DNA of 64,000 nt, from NCBI GenBank assembly GCA_043808235.1, contig JAZDFC010000004.1, positions 186,001-250,000 on the forward strand. Direction: 5' to 3'. The number at the start of each line of letters is the position of its first letter. Within the stretch, counting starts at the first letter, position 1. Source of the DNA: JAZDFC01 sp043808235. Its GTDB lineage: Bacteria; Bacteroidota; Ignavibacteria; Ignavibacteriales; Melioribacteraceae. The notes below the pieces were generated by a model. The model saw only the letters and a program-made list of their open reading frames with translations. It did not search any database and had not been told where the DNA came from. Positions 26,063 to 36,400 of the stretch are shown piece after piece. The position numbers and the translations under genes are program-made.

Positions 26063-26200
26063 CTTTGGGGACAACTCCAATTTAAAATCCGAAAACCAAT
26101 TAATTGTGAGTATATACAGACATCCCCTACTTCCCGCAAGCATGCGGATTATCCATTATATGCGGAAAATGTTTACCAGCTTCATTTTGTTTAAACAAAC

Positions 26201-26221
26201 GCCGCCCGGATGATGGGCGGC
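26201..26221 (-). terminator. Hairpin after the 673-residue cargo gene
   Basis: Seven-base arms GCCGCCC and GGGCGGC, loop of 7, followed on the minus strand by GTTTGTTT. It is 85 bases past the stop codon. Confidence 0.5.
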
Positions 26222-26306
26222 ATTACAATCAATTTTATAGTTGGAAAAGTTTGTTGTTCAAAACATGTTTAACCTGCCTCCCGGCAAAGCAAGTGCTTTC
26301 TGTGCA

Positions 26307-28328
26307 CTATTTCAACATGATTATTTTTTTTGTTGATAAAAAATTACCTGACATTAGTTTATAAAAATAAATTCCGCTTGCAAGGTTGCTTCCGTCGAAT
26401 TCCACTTCATAAACTCCCGGTTCTTTTGTTTCGTTCACAAGCGTTGCAACTTCGTTACCGAGGATGTCGTACACTTTTATCGTTACGAGGGCATTGTCAT
26501 TTCGAGGAGTCGAAGACGACGAGAAATCTTTATGATTCCTCGCTCCGCTCGGAATGACATACTTAATTGTTGTTGTTGGATTAAACGGATTCGGATAATT
26601 TTGAAAGAGTTCGAATTCTGTTGGTAAAGACTCGTCGCGGCGAGTCTTTACAATAATTTCTTCTGAATATGTAAACGCACCATCGATATCAATTTGCTTT
26701 AAGCGGTACAAATAATTTGTATGGCTAATCGAAGCTGCGCTTCGATCTATAAAAGAATATTCTTTCGGCGAATTGCTGTTCCCGCTTCCTTCCACAAATC
26801 CGATATTCTGCCAGTTACGGATTAGGGGATTCTTCGCTCCGCTCAGAATGACAGTGCGTTCTATTTCAAATCCGTAGTTATTTACTTCTGTTGCGGTTTG
26901 CCAGTTTAGGCTTACATTTCCGTTTGATGATGTTGCTGAAAAAGAAGTCAACTCAACGGGAAGAGACACTTCATGGTCAATCCCGATTGTGTACTCATAA
27001 GCTCCCATATCGATAGTGATGTTTTGATTGCGAACTTGACCGCGGATATCCGTACCGGTTGCATTGTAGCCATTGGCTCCCGTATTCTTGCATGGTGAGT
27101 TGCCGGCAATCCGGTAATCGTCAGTCGCTGGTTCAACGAATTTGGGGTCGATAGTGATATTGTTATTGGTTGCTGTGAATGTACCGCCACCGTACAGAAA
27201 CACATCTTTATTTCCATTGGCGTAGCATGAATAATTGAGTGTTGTTGTTCCGTCATCAAGAATATCAAATTGATTGCCATAATCACTTGCAGTATTTCCC
27301 CATACGATACAGTTATTAAGCGTCGGAGAAGAAGAAGAAATTTCCATCCCGCCGCCCCATTTAGCTGAATTGGATGTGAATGTGCAATTGATCAGAGTTG
27401 GAGAAGATTCATAATTATTCATCCCGCCGCCATTAAATGTAGCTGAATTAGATGTGAATATGCAATTGGTCAGCGTTGGATGGGAAGAAAATTCATTAGA
27501 CATCCCGCCACCGTTATTATTGATAGCCGAATTGTTTTTGAATGAGCAATCGATCAGAGTCGGAGAAGAATTATAATGATTATACATCCCGCCGCCGGTG
27601 TAAGCCATATTCGATGCGAATGTGCAACTGGTCAGAGTTGGAGAAGACTCATAATTATACATCCCGCCGCCCCATGAATCCGAATTGGATGTGAATGTGC
27701 AATTGGTCAGCGTTGGAGAGGAATAATAATTAGACATTCCACCGCCCTCGCCAGCCGAATTAGATGTGAATGTACAACTGCTCAGAGTCGGAGAAGAAAA
27801 AGAATTAAACATCCCGCCGCCATTACTATGTAGATCACTTCCATTTGCATTTCCGCCTTTAATAGTAAAGCCATCCAAGACAGTAGAACTTGTCAAAGCT
27901 AAATCATCTGGATGAAAAAATATGTGGTAGCAGTCATTATTATCCTTTCCATTGTCGTTCAAATCGCCGCTTAAGATAGTTTCATTTTCGCCGCCAACTC
28001 CATAATTATTACGAGCACTAACAGAAGATTCCGTTCCGGCAAAGCCGCCATAAATTGCATCGACGTTTTTCATACGGAAGTGATATAATCTGGCATTTGA
28101 TTCATCACCCAAATCATAATCCTGAGATGGTTTGTAAGTTCCTTTCGCTACCCAAATTTGGTCGCCGGAAGCCGCAGCATTAAGTGCTGCTTGAAAAGAT
28201 GTGTATGCATTAGCCCAGCTTGTGCCGTTGTTACTGCCGGATGTTGCTGAGACATCCACAAAAATTGTAGTTTGCCCGAGAACAAAACTCCCGAACATTA
28301 GCATCATAATCGGTATCATTTTTTTCAT
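26307..28328 (-). CDS. T9SS cargo protein with polymorphic beta-helix repeats
   Basis: A 673-residue secreted protein with signal peptide (1-18, ending VLGQ). The body (about 20-430) is a right-handed beta-helix with Pmp-like repeats of the form SPTLTNCTFTSNSA...GGGM, at least seven copies. An LPVELTSFSA Ig-like domain and a sorting domain with QNYPNPFNPTT follow. The tail contains three in-frame repeat elements (26495, 26624, 26825), one of which adds about 17 residues between IKYVIP and VTIKVYDILGNEV. It lies 48 bases downstream of the 1184-residue cargo gene and may share its transcript. A surface-exposed adhesive or structural role is inferred. Confidence 0.9.
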   Translation of the reverse strand: MKKMIPIMMLMFGSFVLGQTTIFVDVSATSGSNNGTSWANAYTSFQAALNAAASGDQIWVAKGTYKPSQDYDLGDESNARLYHFRMKNVDAIYGGFAGTESSVSARNNYGVGGENETILSGDLNDNGKDNNDCYHIFFHPDDLALTSSTVLDGFTIKGGNANGSDLHSNGGGMFNSFSSPTLSSCTFTSNSAGEGGGMSNYYSSPTLTNCTFTSNSDSWGGGMYNYESSPTLTSCTFASNMAYTGGGMYNHYNSSPTLIDCSFKNNSAINNNGGGMSNEFSSHPTLTNCIFTSNSATFNGGGMNNYESSPTLINCTFTSNSAKWGGGMEISSSSPTLNNCIVWGNTASDYGNQFDILDDGTTTLNYSCYANGNKDVFLYGGGTFTATNNNITIDPKFVEPATDDYRIAGNSPCKNTGANGYNATGTDIRGQVRNQNITIDMGAYEYTIGIDHEVSLPVELTSFSATSSNGNVSLNWQTATEVNNYGFEIERTVILSGAKNPLIRNWQNIGFVEGSGNSNSPKEYSFIDRSAASISHTNYLYRLKQIDIDGAFTYSEEIIVKTRRDESLPTEFELFQNYPNPFNPTTTIKYVIPSGARNHKDFSSSSTPRNDNALVTIKVYDILGNEVATLVNETKEPGVYEVEFDGSNLASGIYFYKLMSGNFLSTKKIIMLK
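26495..26559. repeat. 65-base GTCATT...AATGAC element translated in a sorting domain
   Basis: Ends TGTCATTTCGAG and CTCGGAATGACA are inverted and nearly complementary. Read in frame it gives IPSGARNHKDFSSSSTPRND, an insertion with no counterpart in the other cargo proteins, at the same site where three paralogues carry the GCCATATATGGC palindrome. Confidence 0.8.
26624..26651. repeat. GTAGAGAC-family palindrome before QNYPNPFNP
   Basis: A 28-base palindrome with one mismatch, outer arms GTAAAGAC/GTCTTTAC, read as VKTRRDESLP. Counterpart of 18537 and 28664. Confidence 0.75.
26825..26853. repeat. GTCATTCTGAGC-type element in the sorting-domain linker
   Basis: On the minus strand this reads GTCATTCTGAGCGGAGCGAA then GAATCCC, a half-element of the GTCATT family. 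It is translated as VILSGAKNP directly after NNYGFEIERT, the same linker site that holds other repeats in the paralogues. Confidence 0.7.
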
Positions 28329-28376
28329 GATATAAACCTTATATTATTTTCAACTATTTAATTTGCAGTTAGTAAT

Positions 28377-31300
28377 CTATTTCATCAGAATACACTTTTT
28401 AACCGAATTAAAATCTTTATTACCGCCGTTAGCTGATATTCGATAAAAATAAATTCCACTTGCCAGTTGACTCCCATCAAATTTCACTTCGTAATTCCCG
28501 GCGGATTTAGTTTCATTTATAAGCGTTGCAACTTCGTTACCGAGTATATCATACACTCGTAGAGACGCCATATATGGCGTCTCTACAGCCGGGATGGAAT
28601 ATTTTATTGTTGTACTCGGATTAAACGGATTCGGATAATTCTGAAACAGTGCAAATTCCGTTGGTAAAGACTCGTCGAGGCGAGTCTCTACGGTAATCTC
28701 TTCTGAATATTGATAAGTGCCGTCGATATCAATTTGTTTTAATCTGTATGAATACTTCCCGGTAGTTATTTCATTATCCGTAAACGAATATTCTTTTATA
28801 GAACTACTGTTTCCGTGTCCTTCCACAAATCCAATGGTTTCAAAACCTCCGGGGTTTTGGTTGCCATTTTCATCCTCCAAACCTCGGATGTTTATGGTGC
28901 GCTCAATCTCAAATCCGTAATTATTCACTTCCGTTGCGGTTTGCCAATTTAGGATTACTTTACCGTTATTAACCGCTGCAGTAAAAGAAGTTAATTCAAC
29001 AGGAAGAGCGGTTTCTTCCCCATTCAGCCAGCTTAAAAATGGATAACCATTATTTATAATTCCTTCAGGATCCATATCCCAATAGTCGTTGCTGCCGTTG
29101 GCCGTTTCACCTTCGAAATCCCAGCCTGCATTTGTAAAAGTGGATAAGGTTTTCATCTCGGCTGTGGTTTTACCTGTTCCACCGGCGCTTGTTGACTGGC
29201 CGGAAGTTTGTGTATCCCAAAAACTATTATTTATTGCTCCCGAAAACAGCAACCCTGTCAAACCGCCAATATTTATTCCAGTGCCTGTTACAGAGCCGGT
29301 GCTGTAACATTTGTTAATAGTAGATTTTGTGTTATTACCCACCAGTCCGCCGACTCCATTTTTCCCGGTTACGGTAGCATGGCTGTGACAATTATTGATT
29401 ACTGATCCGTTTGTTAGGTACCCAATAATTCCTCCGGCACTGTATTCGCCACCAGATACGTTACCTGTAGTGTAACAATATTCTATTGTAGAACCATCCG
29501 CTGCCCCAACAAACCCCCCAACATTGTAATTTCCTGAAATATTCACGTCCGTTACACCAAGGTTTTTTATAGTTGCAACGTTGGTATAACCAAAGAATCC
29601 CTGTTGATTAGTAGAAGCACGAGAGATGTACAATCCTGTTATTGTATACCCCTGACCATTATAGGAACCTGTAAATTTCTTATTCGAATTACCAATAGGT
29701 GTCCACCCAGCGCCGCTGTTCCAACTACTTGTTTCAGAAGCATCTATATCTGCAACTTGTTTGAAATGTTTATCCCAATAGAATGTATTACCTGAAACTT
29801 CCAACAAATTATTTAATCCACTGATAGTATACGGATCATCTACCGTTCCCGAACCTTCCCAAGATGAAAGAGTTGCGAAATTCACTTCTTCTCCGTAAGC
29901 CGTTCCGAGACTATTTGTGGCATAGGCGCGGACATAATACGTTGTGGTGTTGTTTAACCCGTTAATTAAAGATGTAAACGCTCCGGTTGAAGAAGCGGAT
30001 CCTTCCTCGGTTTTATTATCTGCAATTGTTGGGCTGCCGGTTGTATTCCAGCATACCCCGTATTGTGTTGGATTCGTTGCTCCGAGGTATTTAATTGTAC
30101 CGTTTCCTGTTGCACTATAAGATATTATATCCGTTACTGGCTGAGTAGAAACATCTGGGCGGGTAATGTGGGAATATCCCTGCCATTGCAAAAACGGATA
30201 GCCATTATTATCCGTACCGGTTTCGTCAAACCCCCAATAATCGTTTGTTCCGTTAGTTGTTTCAAACATAAAATCCCAACCGGCATCAAAAAATGTTGCG
30301 TAATCATTCATCTCGGCAGTGGTTTTACCCGTAACACCTTCGGGATCCGGATCAACACTTCCAACACCATCGCTTATTCCCGAGGTTTGTGTATCCCAAA
30401 ATGAATTAGAAATTGTAGAGCCGTTAACCAAACTGCCGACCAGCCCGCCTCTGGTGTTAGTTGCAGATACACTTCCGGTACTGTAAGAATTTGTTATCTG
30501 AGCATTATCACAATTACCAACCAAGCCGCCTTTATTTTGATTGCCGGTTACGTTGCCGGTACTGAAGCTAATATTAATCACTGCTGAGTTAAAATTATAA
30601 CCAACCAATCCACCGTTGTTATTATTTCCATTCGTTACATTGCCTGTACTGTAACAACTGTTTATTGTTGAGCCGTCGTTAGCCCCCATTAATCCGCCGA
30701 AGTTATAGCCCTCACTTCCGCTTGTTCCACCATCAACTGTACAAGTACTGTAACTATTGTTTACAATGGATGAAGAAGTGCTATATCCAATCAGACCTCC
30801 GCCGTATCTATATGCCGATATACTGCCGGTAGTGTAACAATTGCTTACTGCTGAATTTGAGCAAGATCCAATCAAGCCGCCTATCGGCTGAGCAACAGTA
30901 GTAGAGAAATCAATATTTGTTACACCTAAATTTTGAATAGAAGCATTTTCGATATACCCGAAAAAGCCGATTGCCGAACCGATTGATGAAGAGTATAAAC
31001 CGAAAATAGTGTGATTCTGCCCATTATATGAACCTGTAAAATAGTTACTGAAATCACCAATACCCTGCCAGCCGCTGCCATTATTCCAGTTAGTAGTTGC
31101 AGCCGCATCAATATCTACTGTTTGTTTGTAATCTCTATTCCAGTAAATTGAATTTTGAGACAGCCACATCAAATCGCGAAGGGAAGCAATTAGGTACTCA
31201 TCACCGGTTACTCCGTTACCTGCAGGAAGCGCTTCAAATACTCCCGTTATCCATGTTGGTGAACCATATAGAGTACCGGAATTTCCATACCATGAGTTGT

Positions 31301-31931
31301 CACTAATTGTTGTTCCGCTTCCTTCATTCATTTTGTAGTAAGCAATAAGATTACTTTGCGCAGAAATTTCACCCGTCATATTCGCACGAATTTCTGCCTG
31401 CGTACGAGCTGCATTCCAAACACGCACTTCATCAATAGAACCTTGAAACAATCCTGTCCCCAGTGAACTGCTCGCGATATTAAGAGCGCCGCTTGGAGTA
31501 TTTGGCGTAATTGAACTATTGCTGAGTGATTTTTCAACTCCATCGAGATAAAGCTTCCATGTCCCGTTATCTCTTACCGCCGCAATATGATGCCATGCGC
31601 CGGTTGGAAGAGCTGTGCTTGATGTTACATAACCTACTCCGCCGCATAGTATGCCGAGATTAGTGTTGACTAAATATACACCGTAGCCACTAGATCCGGA
31701 ATTTCCGTTGTAAATTAATCCGGGATTTCCGCTTTGTCCATCCCATTTCACCCACATTTCCATTGTTACATTATCTGTCGCGGTAGTAACTTCATTCGCA
31801 GTTTGTACGTATTGAGTGGTTCCATTAAATGAAAGCGCATAATCCTGTGCAAGGGCGGTGCTGCTAAGCCCGGCAGACAGAATTATTGCAACTAACCATG
31901 AATAAAATACTGCGTGAGAATTCTTACTCAT
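28377..31931 (-). CDS. Giant T9SS cargo protein, LamG and two GLUG blocks
   Basis: A 1184-residue secreted protein with signal peptide (1-29, ending ALAQ). It has a LamG domain (about 30-240), a GLUG-repeat block (about 320-530; repeats like GGLIGSCSNSAVSNCYTTGS), a fibronectin-like domain (about 600-690), a second GLUG block (about 770-950), an LPVELTSFTA Ig-like domain from about 975, and a sorting domain with QNYPNPFNPST. GLUG and LamG repeats are typical of adhesins. It starts 22 bases after the stand-alone receiver gene, so it belongs to the kinase-regulator-receiver operon. The tail carries repeat elements at 28559, 28664 and 28842. Confidence 0.92.
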   Translation of the reverse strand: MSKNSHAVFYSWLVAIILSAGLSSTALAQDYALSFNGTTQYVQTANEVTTATDNVTMEMWVKWDGQSGNPGLIYNGNSGSSGYGVYLVNTNLGILCGGVGYVTSSTALPTGAWHHIAAVRDNGTWKLYLDGVEKSLSNSSITPNTPSGALNIASSSLGTGLFQGSIDEVRVWNAARTQAEIRANMTGEISAQSNLIAYYKMNEGSGTTISDNSWYGNSGTLYGSPTWITGVFEALPAGNGVTGDEYLIASLRDLMWLSQNSIYWNRDYKQTVDIDAAATTNWNNGSGWQGIGDFSNYFTGSYNGQNHTIFGLYSSSIGSAIGFFGYIENASIQNLGVTNIDFSTTVAQPIGGLIGSCSNSAVSNCYTTGSISAYRYGGGLIGYSTSSSIVNNSYSTCTVDGGTSGSEGYNFGGLMGANDGSTINSCYSTGNVTNGNNNNGGLVGYNFNSAVINISFSTGNVTGNQNKGGLVGNCDNAQITNSYSTGSVSATNTRGGLVGSLVNGSTISNSFWDTQTSGISDGVGSVDPDPEGVTGKTTAEMNDYATFFDAGWDFMFETTNGTNDYWGFDETGTDNNGYPFLQWQGYSHITRPDVSTQPVTDIISYSATGNGTIKYLGATNPTQYGVCWNTTGSPTIADNKTEEGSASSTGAFTSLINGLNNTTTYYVRAYATNSLGTAYGEEVNFATLSSWEGSGTVDDPYTISGLNNLLEVSGNTFYWDKHFKQVADIDASETSSWNSGAGWTPIGNSNKKFTGSYNGQGYTITGLYISRASTNQQGFFGYTNVATIKNLGVTDVNISGNYNVGGFVGAADGSTIEYCYTTGNVSGGEYSAGGIIGYLTNGSVINNCHSHATVTGKNGVGGLVGNNTKSTINKCYSTGSVTGTGINIGGLTGLLFSGAINNSFWDTQTSGQSTSAGGTGKTTAEMKTLSTFTNAGWDFEGETANGSNDYWDMDPEGIINNGYPFLSWLNGEETALPVELTSFTAAVNNGKVILNWQTATEVNNYGFEIERTINIRGLEDENGNQNPGGFETIGFVEGHGNSSSIKEYSFTDNEITTGKYSYRLKQIDIDGTYQYSEEITVETRLDESLPTEFALFQNYPNPFNPSTTIKYSIPAVETPYMASLRVYDILGNEVATLINETKSAGNYEVKFDGSQLASGIYFYRISANGGNKDFNSVKKCILMK
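28559..28586. repeat. 28-base perfect palindrome in a sorting domain, second copy
   Basis: Identical to 18432-18459 and embedded in an 85-base stretch (28541-28625) identical to 18414-18498 and 36951-37035. Confidence 0.85.
28664..28691. repeat. Degenerate GTAGAGAC-family palindrome before QNYPNPFNP
   Basis: Counterpart of 18537 with three mismatches between the arms, read as VETRLDESLP. The decay of pairing suggests the insertion is old or under protein-level rather than DNA-level constraint. Confidence 0.65.
28842..28892. repeat. AACCTCCGAGG-type element in the sorting-domain linker
   Basis: Contains an imperfect AAAACCTCC/GGGGTTTT palindrome and a second ACCTCGGA word. Translated as NIRGLEDENGNQNPGGFE after NNYGFEIERT. 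A better-paired sister copy is at 37243-37294. Confidence 0.55.
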
Positions 31932-31953
31932 AACTAACTCCTAATAACTTTTA

Positions 31954-32313
31954 TTAATTTTTTACTTTCACTCCAATTATCTCTAACAATTCAAAAAGAT
32001 TTTCTTTAGAAACAAATGCATCTGCGCCTGCTTTTTTTGCTTTATCGCGAAACCGTTCATCCGAATAATCCGAGACTATAGCAACATGCGCGCGCGGGAA
32101 TTCTCTCTTTAGAATATCAGTGGCTTTAAGACCATCAACAATTTTCATTTTAATATCCATCAGTACCCAGTCCGGCTTAAACTCTTTGTAAACAGAATTG
32201 ACATTCAGTCCGTCATCAAGTTCATACACAACCTCACCGTTTTTTGATATTTCATCCCGTATGAGTTTTCGGAAACTTTCATTGTCATCCACTATCAGAT
32301 ATTTCATCGTCAT
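31954..32313 (-). CDS. Stand-alone CheY-like receiver
   Basis: A 119-residue single receiver with Asp pair in LIVDDNESF, phospho-acceptor Asp in WVLMDIKM, Ser in the Thr/Ser switch position (AIVSDYSD) and Lys in FVSKENL. No output domain. It is paralogous to the receiver at 22710-23111 (shared D-ERFRDKA/D-AYRDAA block and SKENL/LKENL end) and, like it, lies between a NarL-type regulator and a giant LamG cargo gene. ATG codons at residues 1 and 3 are both possible. Role as in the paralogue is unknown. Confidence 0.87.
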   Translation of the reverse strand: MTMKYLIVDDNESFRKLIRDEISKNGEVVYELDDGLNVNSVYKEFKPDWVLMDIKMKIVDGLKATDILKREFPRAHVAIVSDYSDERFRDKAKKAGADAFVSKENLFELLEIIGVKVKN

Positions 32314-32379
32314 GTTAATAAGTTAGATATTCATTTTAATTGCAGTGTAAATTTGATAAGTAGTTGATTAAAGCGAATG

Positions 32380-32393
32380 AGTGAAAACTCACT
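32380..32393. promoter_or_regulatory. AGTG-N6-CACT inverted repeat, candidate regulator site
   Basis: AGTGAAAACTCACT lies 67 bases upstream of the receiver gene. The equivalent site of the paralogous module (23196-23209, AGTGGTAAACCACT) lies 85 bases upstream of its receiver gene, and both are preceded on the minus strand by AAAT. Confidence 0.45.
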
Positions 32394-32607
32394 ATTTTCT
32401 ATGAGTTAACGCACGAATTCGAATGGAAGCCGGGAATGAGTGAAAGATGGAAAAATGGAAATGATAATTATAGCAGTAAAACAATTAAACTATTAGACAA
32501 ATGCAATTACACGAAGGACAGTGGAGAATTATAAACTTAACTCACGCAAAACTTATAATTCAATAGCGCTAACATTTATGTCGGCGAACAAAATAACCTG
32601 AAGAACC

Positions 32608-32689
32608 GGGCTTTAGCCCAATATTAACAGCTGTTTTGGCTAAAGCCATTTACCTTTTTGTCTATCATCCCACGACCTGAAGGTCGTGG
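32608..32689. repeat. Two intergenic hairpin repeats (GGGCTTTAGCCC and CCACGACCT)
   Basis: In the 407-base gap 32314-32720, GGCTTTAGCC...GGCTAAAGCC forms a hairpin (32609-32647), followed by CCACGACCT-GA-AGGTCGTGG (32670-32689), arms of nine with a 2-base loop. These look like dispersed intergenic repeat units rather than terminators, as no T-run follows. A terminator role for the regulator gene transcript cannot be ruled out. Confidence 0.55.
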
Positions 32690-32720
32690 CAATTCAAAAT
32701 ATTTTTCTGCGTAAGGTAAG

Positions 32721-33371
32721 TTATAAACTTAACTTATTCTTTAACGCGAATTTTAATAGATGTCTCGCTCCTCCCAATTCAAGTTTGGCTGCGATACTTA
32801 CTTTATGATTTTCCACAGTTCTTTTGGAGATGAATAGTTCTTCTGCAATTTCATCATTGGATTTTAATTCCGAAATTAATTTTAGAATATTTCTTTCGGT
32901 TGGCGTTAATGATTTGATGTGCAAATTAATTTTCTCGTCGGGTGAATGATTTGTCCTCAGCAAAAGGATGTCCGATAAAGCAGGGCTGATATAATGTTTA
33001 CCCTGGGCAACCAAACAAACAGCAGTTACAATATCATTAACCGCGTCATCCTTTAACACATATCCTTTTACTTCCGCATCCATGGCTTCATAAAATGTTT
33101 TTTGATCGTCGAACATTGTTAAAAGTATAATAGAGGTCGAAGAATTTTGTATATCGGAGTTTCGCGCTACTTCAAGACCGGATAATTCAGGCATTTGAAT
33201 ATCTAAAACAGCAATAGTAGGATTCAGATTTATTATTAACTTTATTGCTTCTTCGCCATTATTTGCCTCGCCTATCACCTTAAAACCGGTGTTACTTTCC
33301 AGTTCATGTTTAACGCCGGATCTGAACAAGGGATGATCATCCGCTAATATTATTGTTATTTGTTCTTCCAT
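32721..33371 (-). CDS. NarL/LuxR-family response regulator
   Basis: A 216-residue regulator: receiver (4-122) with Asp11-Asp12, phospho-acceptor Asp57 in IAVLDIQMPEL, Thr in IILLTMFDD and Lys in GYVLKDDA, and a LuxR helix-turn-helix (about 148-208; LTPTERNILKLISELKSNDEI). It is 77 bases downstream of the propeller kinase gene and is its probable partner. The 407-base gap to the receiver gene holds a candidate binding site (32380) and dispersed repeats, so the receiver and cargo genes may have their own regulated promoter. Confidence 0.92.
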   Translation of the reverse strand: MEEQITIILADDHPLFRSGVKHELESNTGFKVIGEANNGEEAIKLIINLNPTIAVLDIQMPELSGLEVARNSDIQNSSTSIILLTMFDDQKTFYEAMDAEVKGYVLKDDAVNDIVTAVCLVAQGKHYISPALSDILLLRTNHSPDEKINLHIKSLTPTERNILKLISELKSNDEIAEELFISKRTVENHKVSIAAKLELGGARHLLKFALKNKLSL

Positions 33372-33448
33372 ATTAAAATCTTGTTTTTTCTATCAATAAA
33401 AATATGAATATAATATGAGACCTTTGTTAGTAAATTATAAGCGGAATA

Positions 33449-36400
33449 TCAAACGCTTATTTTAAGTGATAATAATGTTCCGTTATTTCCAATATTAGAA
33501 ATCTTCAACTCTCCTCCAAGCATTCGAGCGCGTTCAAACATGCTTGAAACACCCAATCCCTTACCTTTGGAAATTTCATCCGATTTTATTCCTGTACCGT
33601 TATCCTTTATGGTCAATTCTATTGTGTTATTTTCTTTTTTAATAGTAACGAAAGCTTCCGTTGCCCCGGAATGTTTTATAATGTTATTTAAACCTTCTTG
33701 CACGATTCTATAAAAATTAATTTCATTTTCCTTGGAGAGAGTATTATTAATATTTTCAAACGAAAAACCAATTTTAACTTCGGTGGAATTGGAGACTTTT
33801 TCAATTATCTCCTCTATTGCCATTGTTAAGCCAAGATGATCCAAATGCTGGGGTCGAAGATGATAAGATATTTCTCTTATTTCTTTTAAAGTTTCTCCGG
33901 CAATTTTTGTCGCTTCTTCAAACGGGTTTAAATCTTTTTCCTCCTTTTTGAAATTACGAATTCCGGATAGTAATTTATTTTTAATAATTAGAAGATTCTG
34001 CCCGATGCTGTCGTGCAATTCCATAGCAATTCTTTTTCTTTCCATTTCCTGAGATTCAATTAACCTGCGGGAAAACTCTTGCTGATTGAAACGCTCGAGT
34101 TTTACCAATGTTATTTTTCTTTTTACAAAATAACCGGTTGACCCCAAAATAATAAGAAGAGCCAATATCATAAACCACCATGTCTGCCAGAAAGGAGGTA
34201 AAATTATTAACCTTAGGGAAATTCCTTTCTCGTTCCAAATACCATCGGCATTGGAGCCCTTAACTCTAAAAACGTACTCTCCCGGATCCAGGTTCGTAAA
34301 AGTTGCCATTCTCGAATTTCCGTTATCAATCCAATCTTCATGTAATCCTTCCAATTTATATGCATATTTATTTTTTCCCGGTGAGGAAAACTCTAAAGCG
34401 GCAAATTCGAATGTTATTATGTTATCGTAATAATGAAGAATGATTTTATCCGTCTCCCATATCGGTTTTGTAAGTATGGGATTGTTATCACCGAATGAGA
34501 TTGAATTCCTGGATAATTGAAAGTCAGTGAAAACTAATTGGGGTATAGTTTTATTCACGGAGATCTTTTCAGGATAAAAATGATTAAAGCCGGAGATTCC
34601 GCCAAAAAACATTTCACCTTCTTCCGTTTTGAAATATTCATTCCTGTTAAATTCATTTGACTGCAAACCGTCACTTATATCGTAATTTCTAAAAGTGAAA
34701 TTGACAGGATCGAATTTAGAAATTCCTTTATTTGTACTTATCCAAAGAAAACCATTTTTATCCGATAGTATTCCGTAAACAACATTATTTGGTAATCCTT
34801 CATCAATTGTAAAATGTGTAAACTTTTCATTCGTTTTATCAAACCTGTTTAATCCTCCCCCTTCGGTGCCAATCCACAAAATATTTTCCGGATCAATTGG
34901 ATCTTCTGCGATTGTTAAAATAAAATTGTTATTTAAACTAAATTTATCCCCCGAATCATAATGATAATACTTTACATTCTGGATAGTAGGATCGAATCTT
35001 ACAAGACCCAAAGTGGGTGTACCCAGCCAAAAAATATTTTTTTTATCCTGGTAAATTGCGGTTATATCTGGATAGCCTGATTTATTTACCGCAAATTTAT
35101 CTGTTGTAGAATCAGTATAGATTTGATAATGCTTGAAGGATTTATCGGTTTCATTAAATTTATCAATCCCACCGATTGTTGTTACCCAAATACCTCCGTT
35201 ACGGTCTTGAAAAACTCTATCAATAAATCTCATCAGATTTGATAAACCAATTTCGCCGGTGTTAAATCTTGTAATTGTTTTTGTATCCTTTGAAATTTTA
35301 TATAATCCCCAGAAGTGTTTTGCAAACCAAATATTTCCTGAGTTATCCCGAATAACTGAACAAAAATCCTTTCCTCTTTCGTTATAGTTTATTAAATCCA
35401 TTCCCGTTTTTTCAAATTTCTCATACACTCTGCCGTAAATGAAAGAAAGGAAACTACCCGGTTTAGAATTAAATCTTAAATCTCCCGGATCAATTTTAAC
35501 TATGCCGTAGCCCTGTGATCCTATCCATAAAATACCTGAAGAATCTAAAAAAGAAGCTGATGTGAAATTTTCAGGATATTCTTTTATGATAAAATCATAT
35601 GAATTGCTCGATGGATCGAACCTGATTACATCGTTTTGAGATATCAACCAGAGATAACCTTCCCTGGATTTCAAGATGGTAAATATTTTTAATGCCTGGT
35701 TTGCTTGATTTTTGAATTGTAATATTTCAGTTTGTTTAGTTCGTGAATTGAATTTTATTAAGCCCGAAAAACATGCAATCCAGAAAATATCATTTGAGTC
35801 AACTAAGAAAGAACTAAAGTATTTTTGATCTAAGATATCCGGAGGTAATTTTGAATCAATTAGATGATCAACCTTGCCTGAGCTTAAATCCAGACAATCA
35901 AATCCCCCCAACCCTGATGCTATCCACAGAATATTTTTTGAATCCTGGTATAATTTAAGAATATTATTTTCACCAAAGTTTTTCACAGAGAATTGTTCAA
36001 AATTATAATGGGTAAATTTTCGAAGCTGACGATTGAAATAATCTATATGCCCTTTGTTAGAACCAAACCAGACACCCAATGTATCGTAACAATAAATTGA
36101 TGTGATAAAATTATCGCTGATGGAATTTGAATCAAGTGGATTATGTAAAAATCTTGTGAAGTTATCATCCGTTCTATTGAAGCGATTTAGTCCCCCACCG
36201 ATTGTTGCCACCCAAAGATTTCCTGCAATATCTTCTGTAATTACCTGTACGTTATTGTTTGAGAGAGAAGTGGAGTCATGAGGAACTGAACGGTAGACTT
36301 TAAAGTTATAACCATCATATCTATTAAGACCATCTTTAGTCCCAATCCATAAAAAACCACGGCTGTCCTGAAAAATATCGTATATATAATTTTGAGATAA

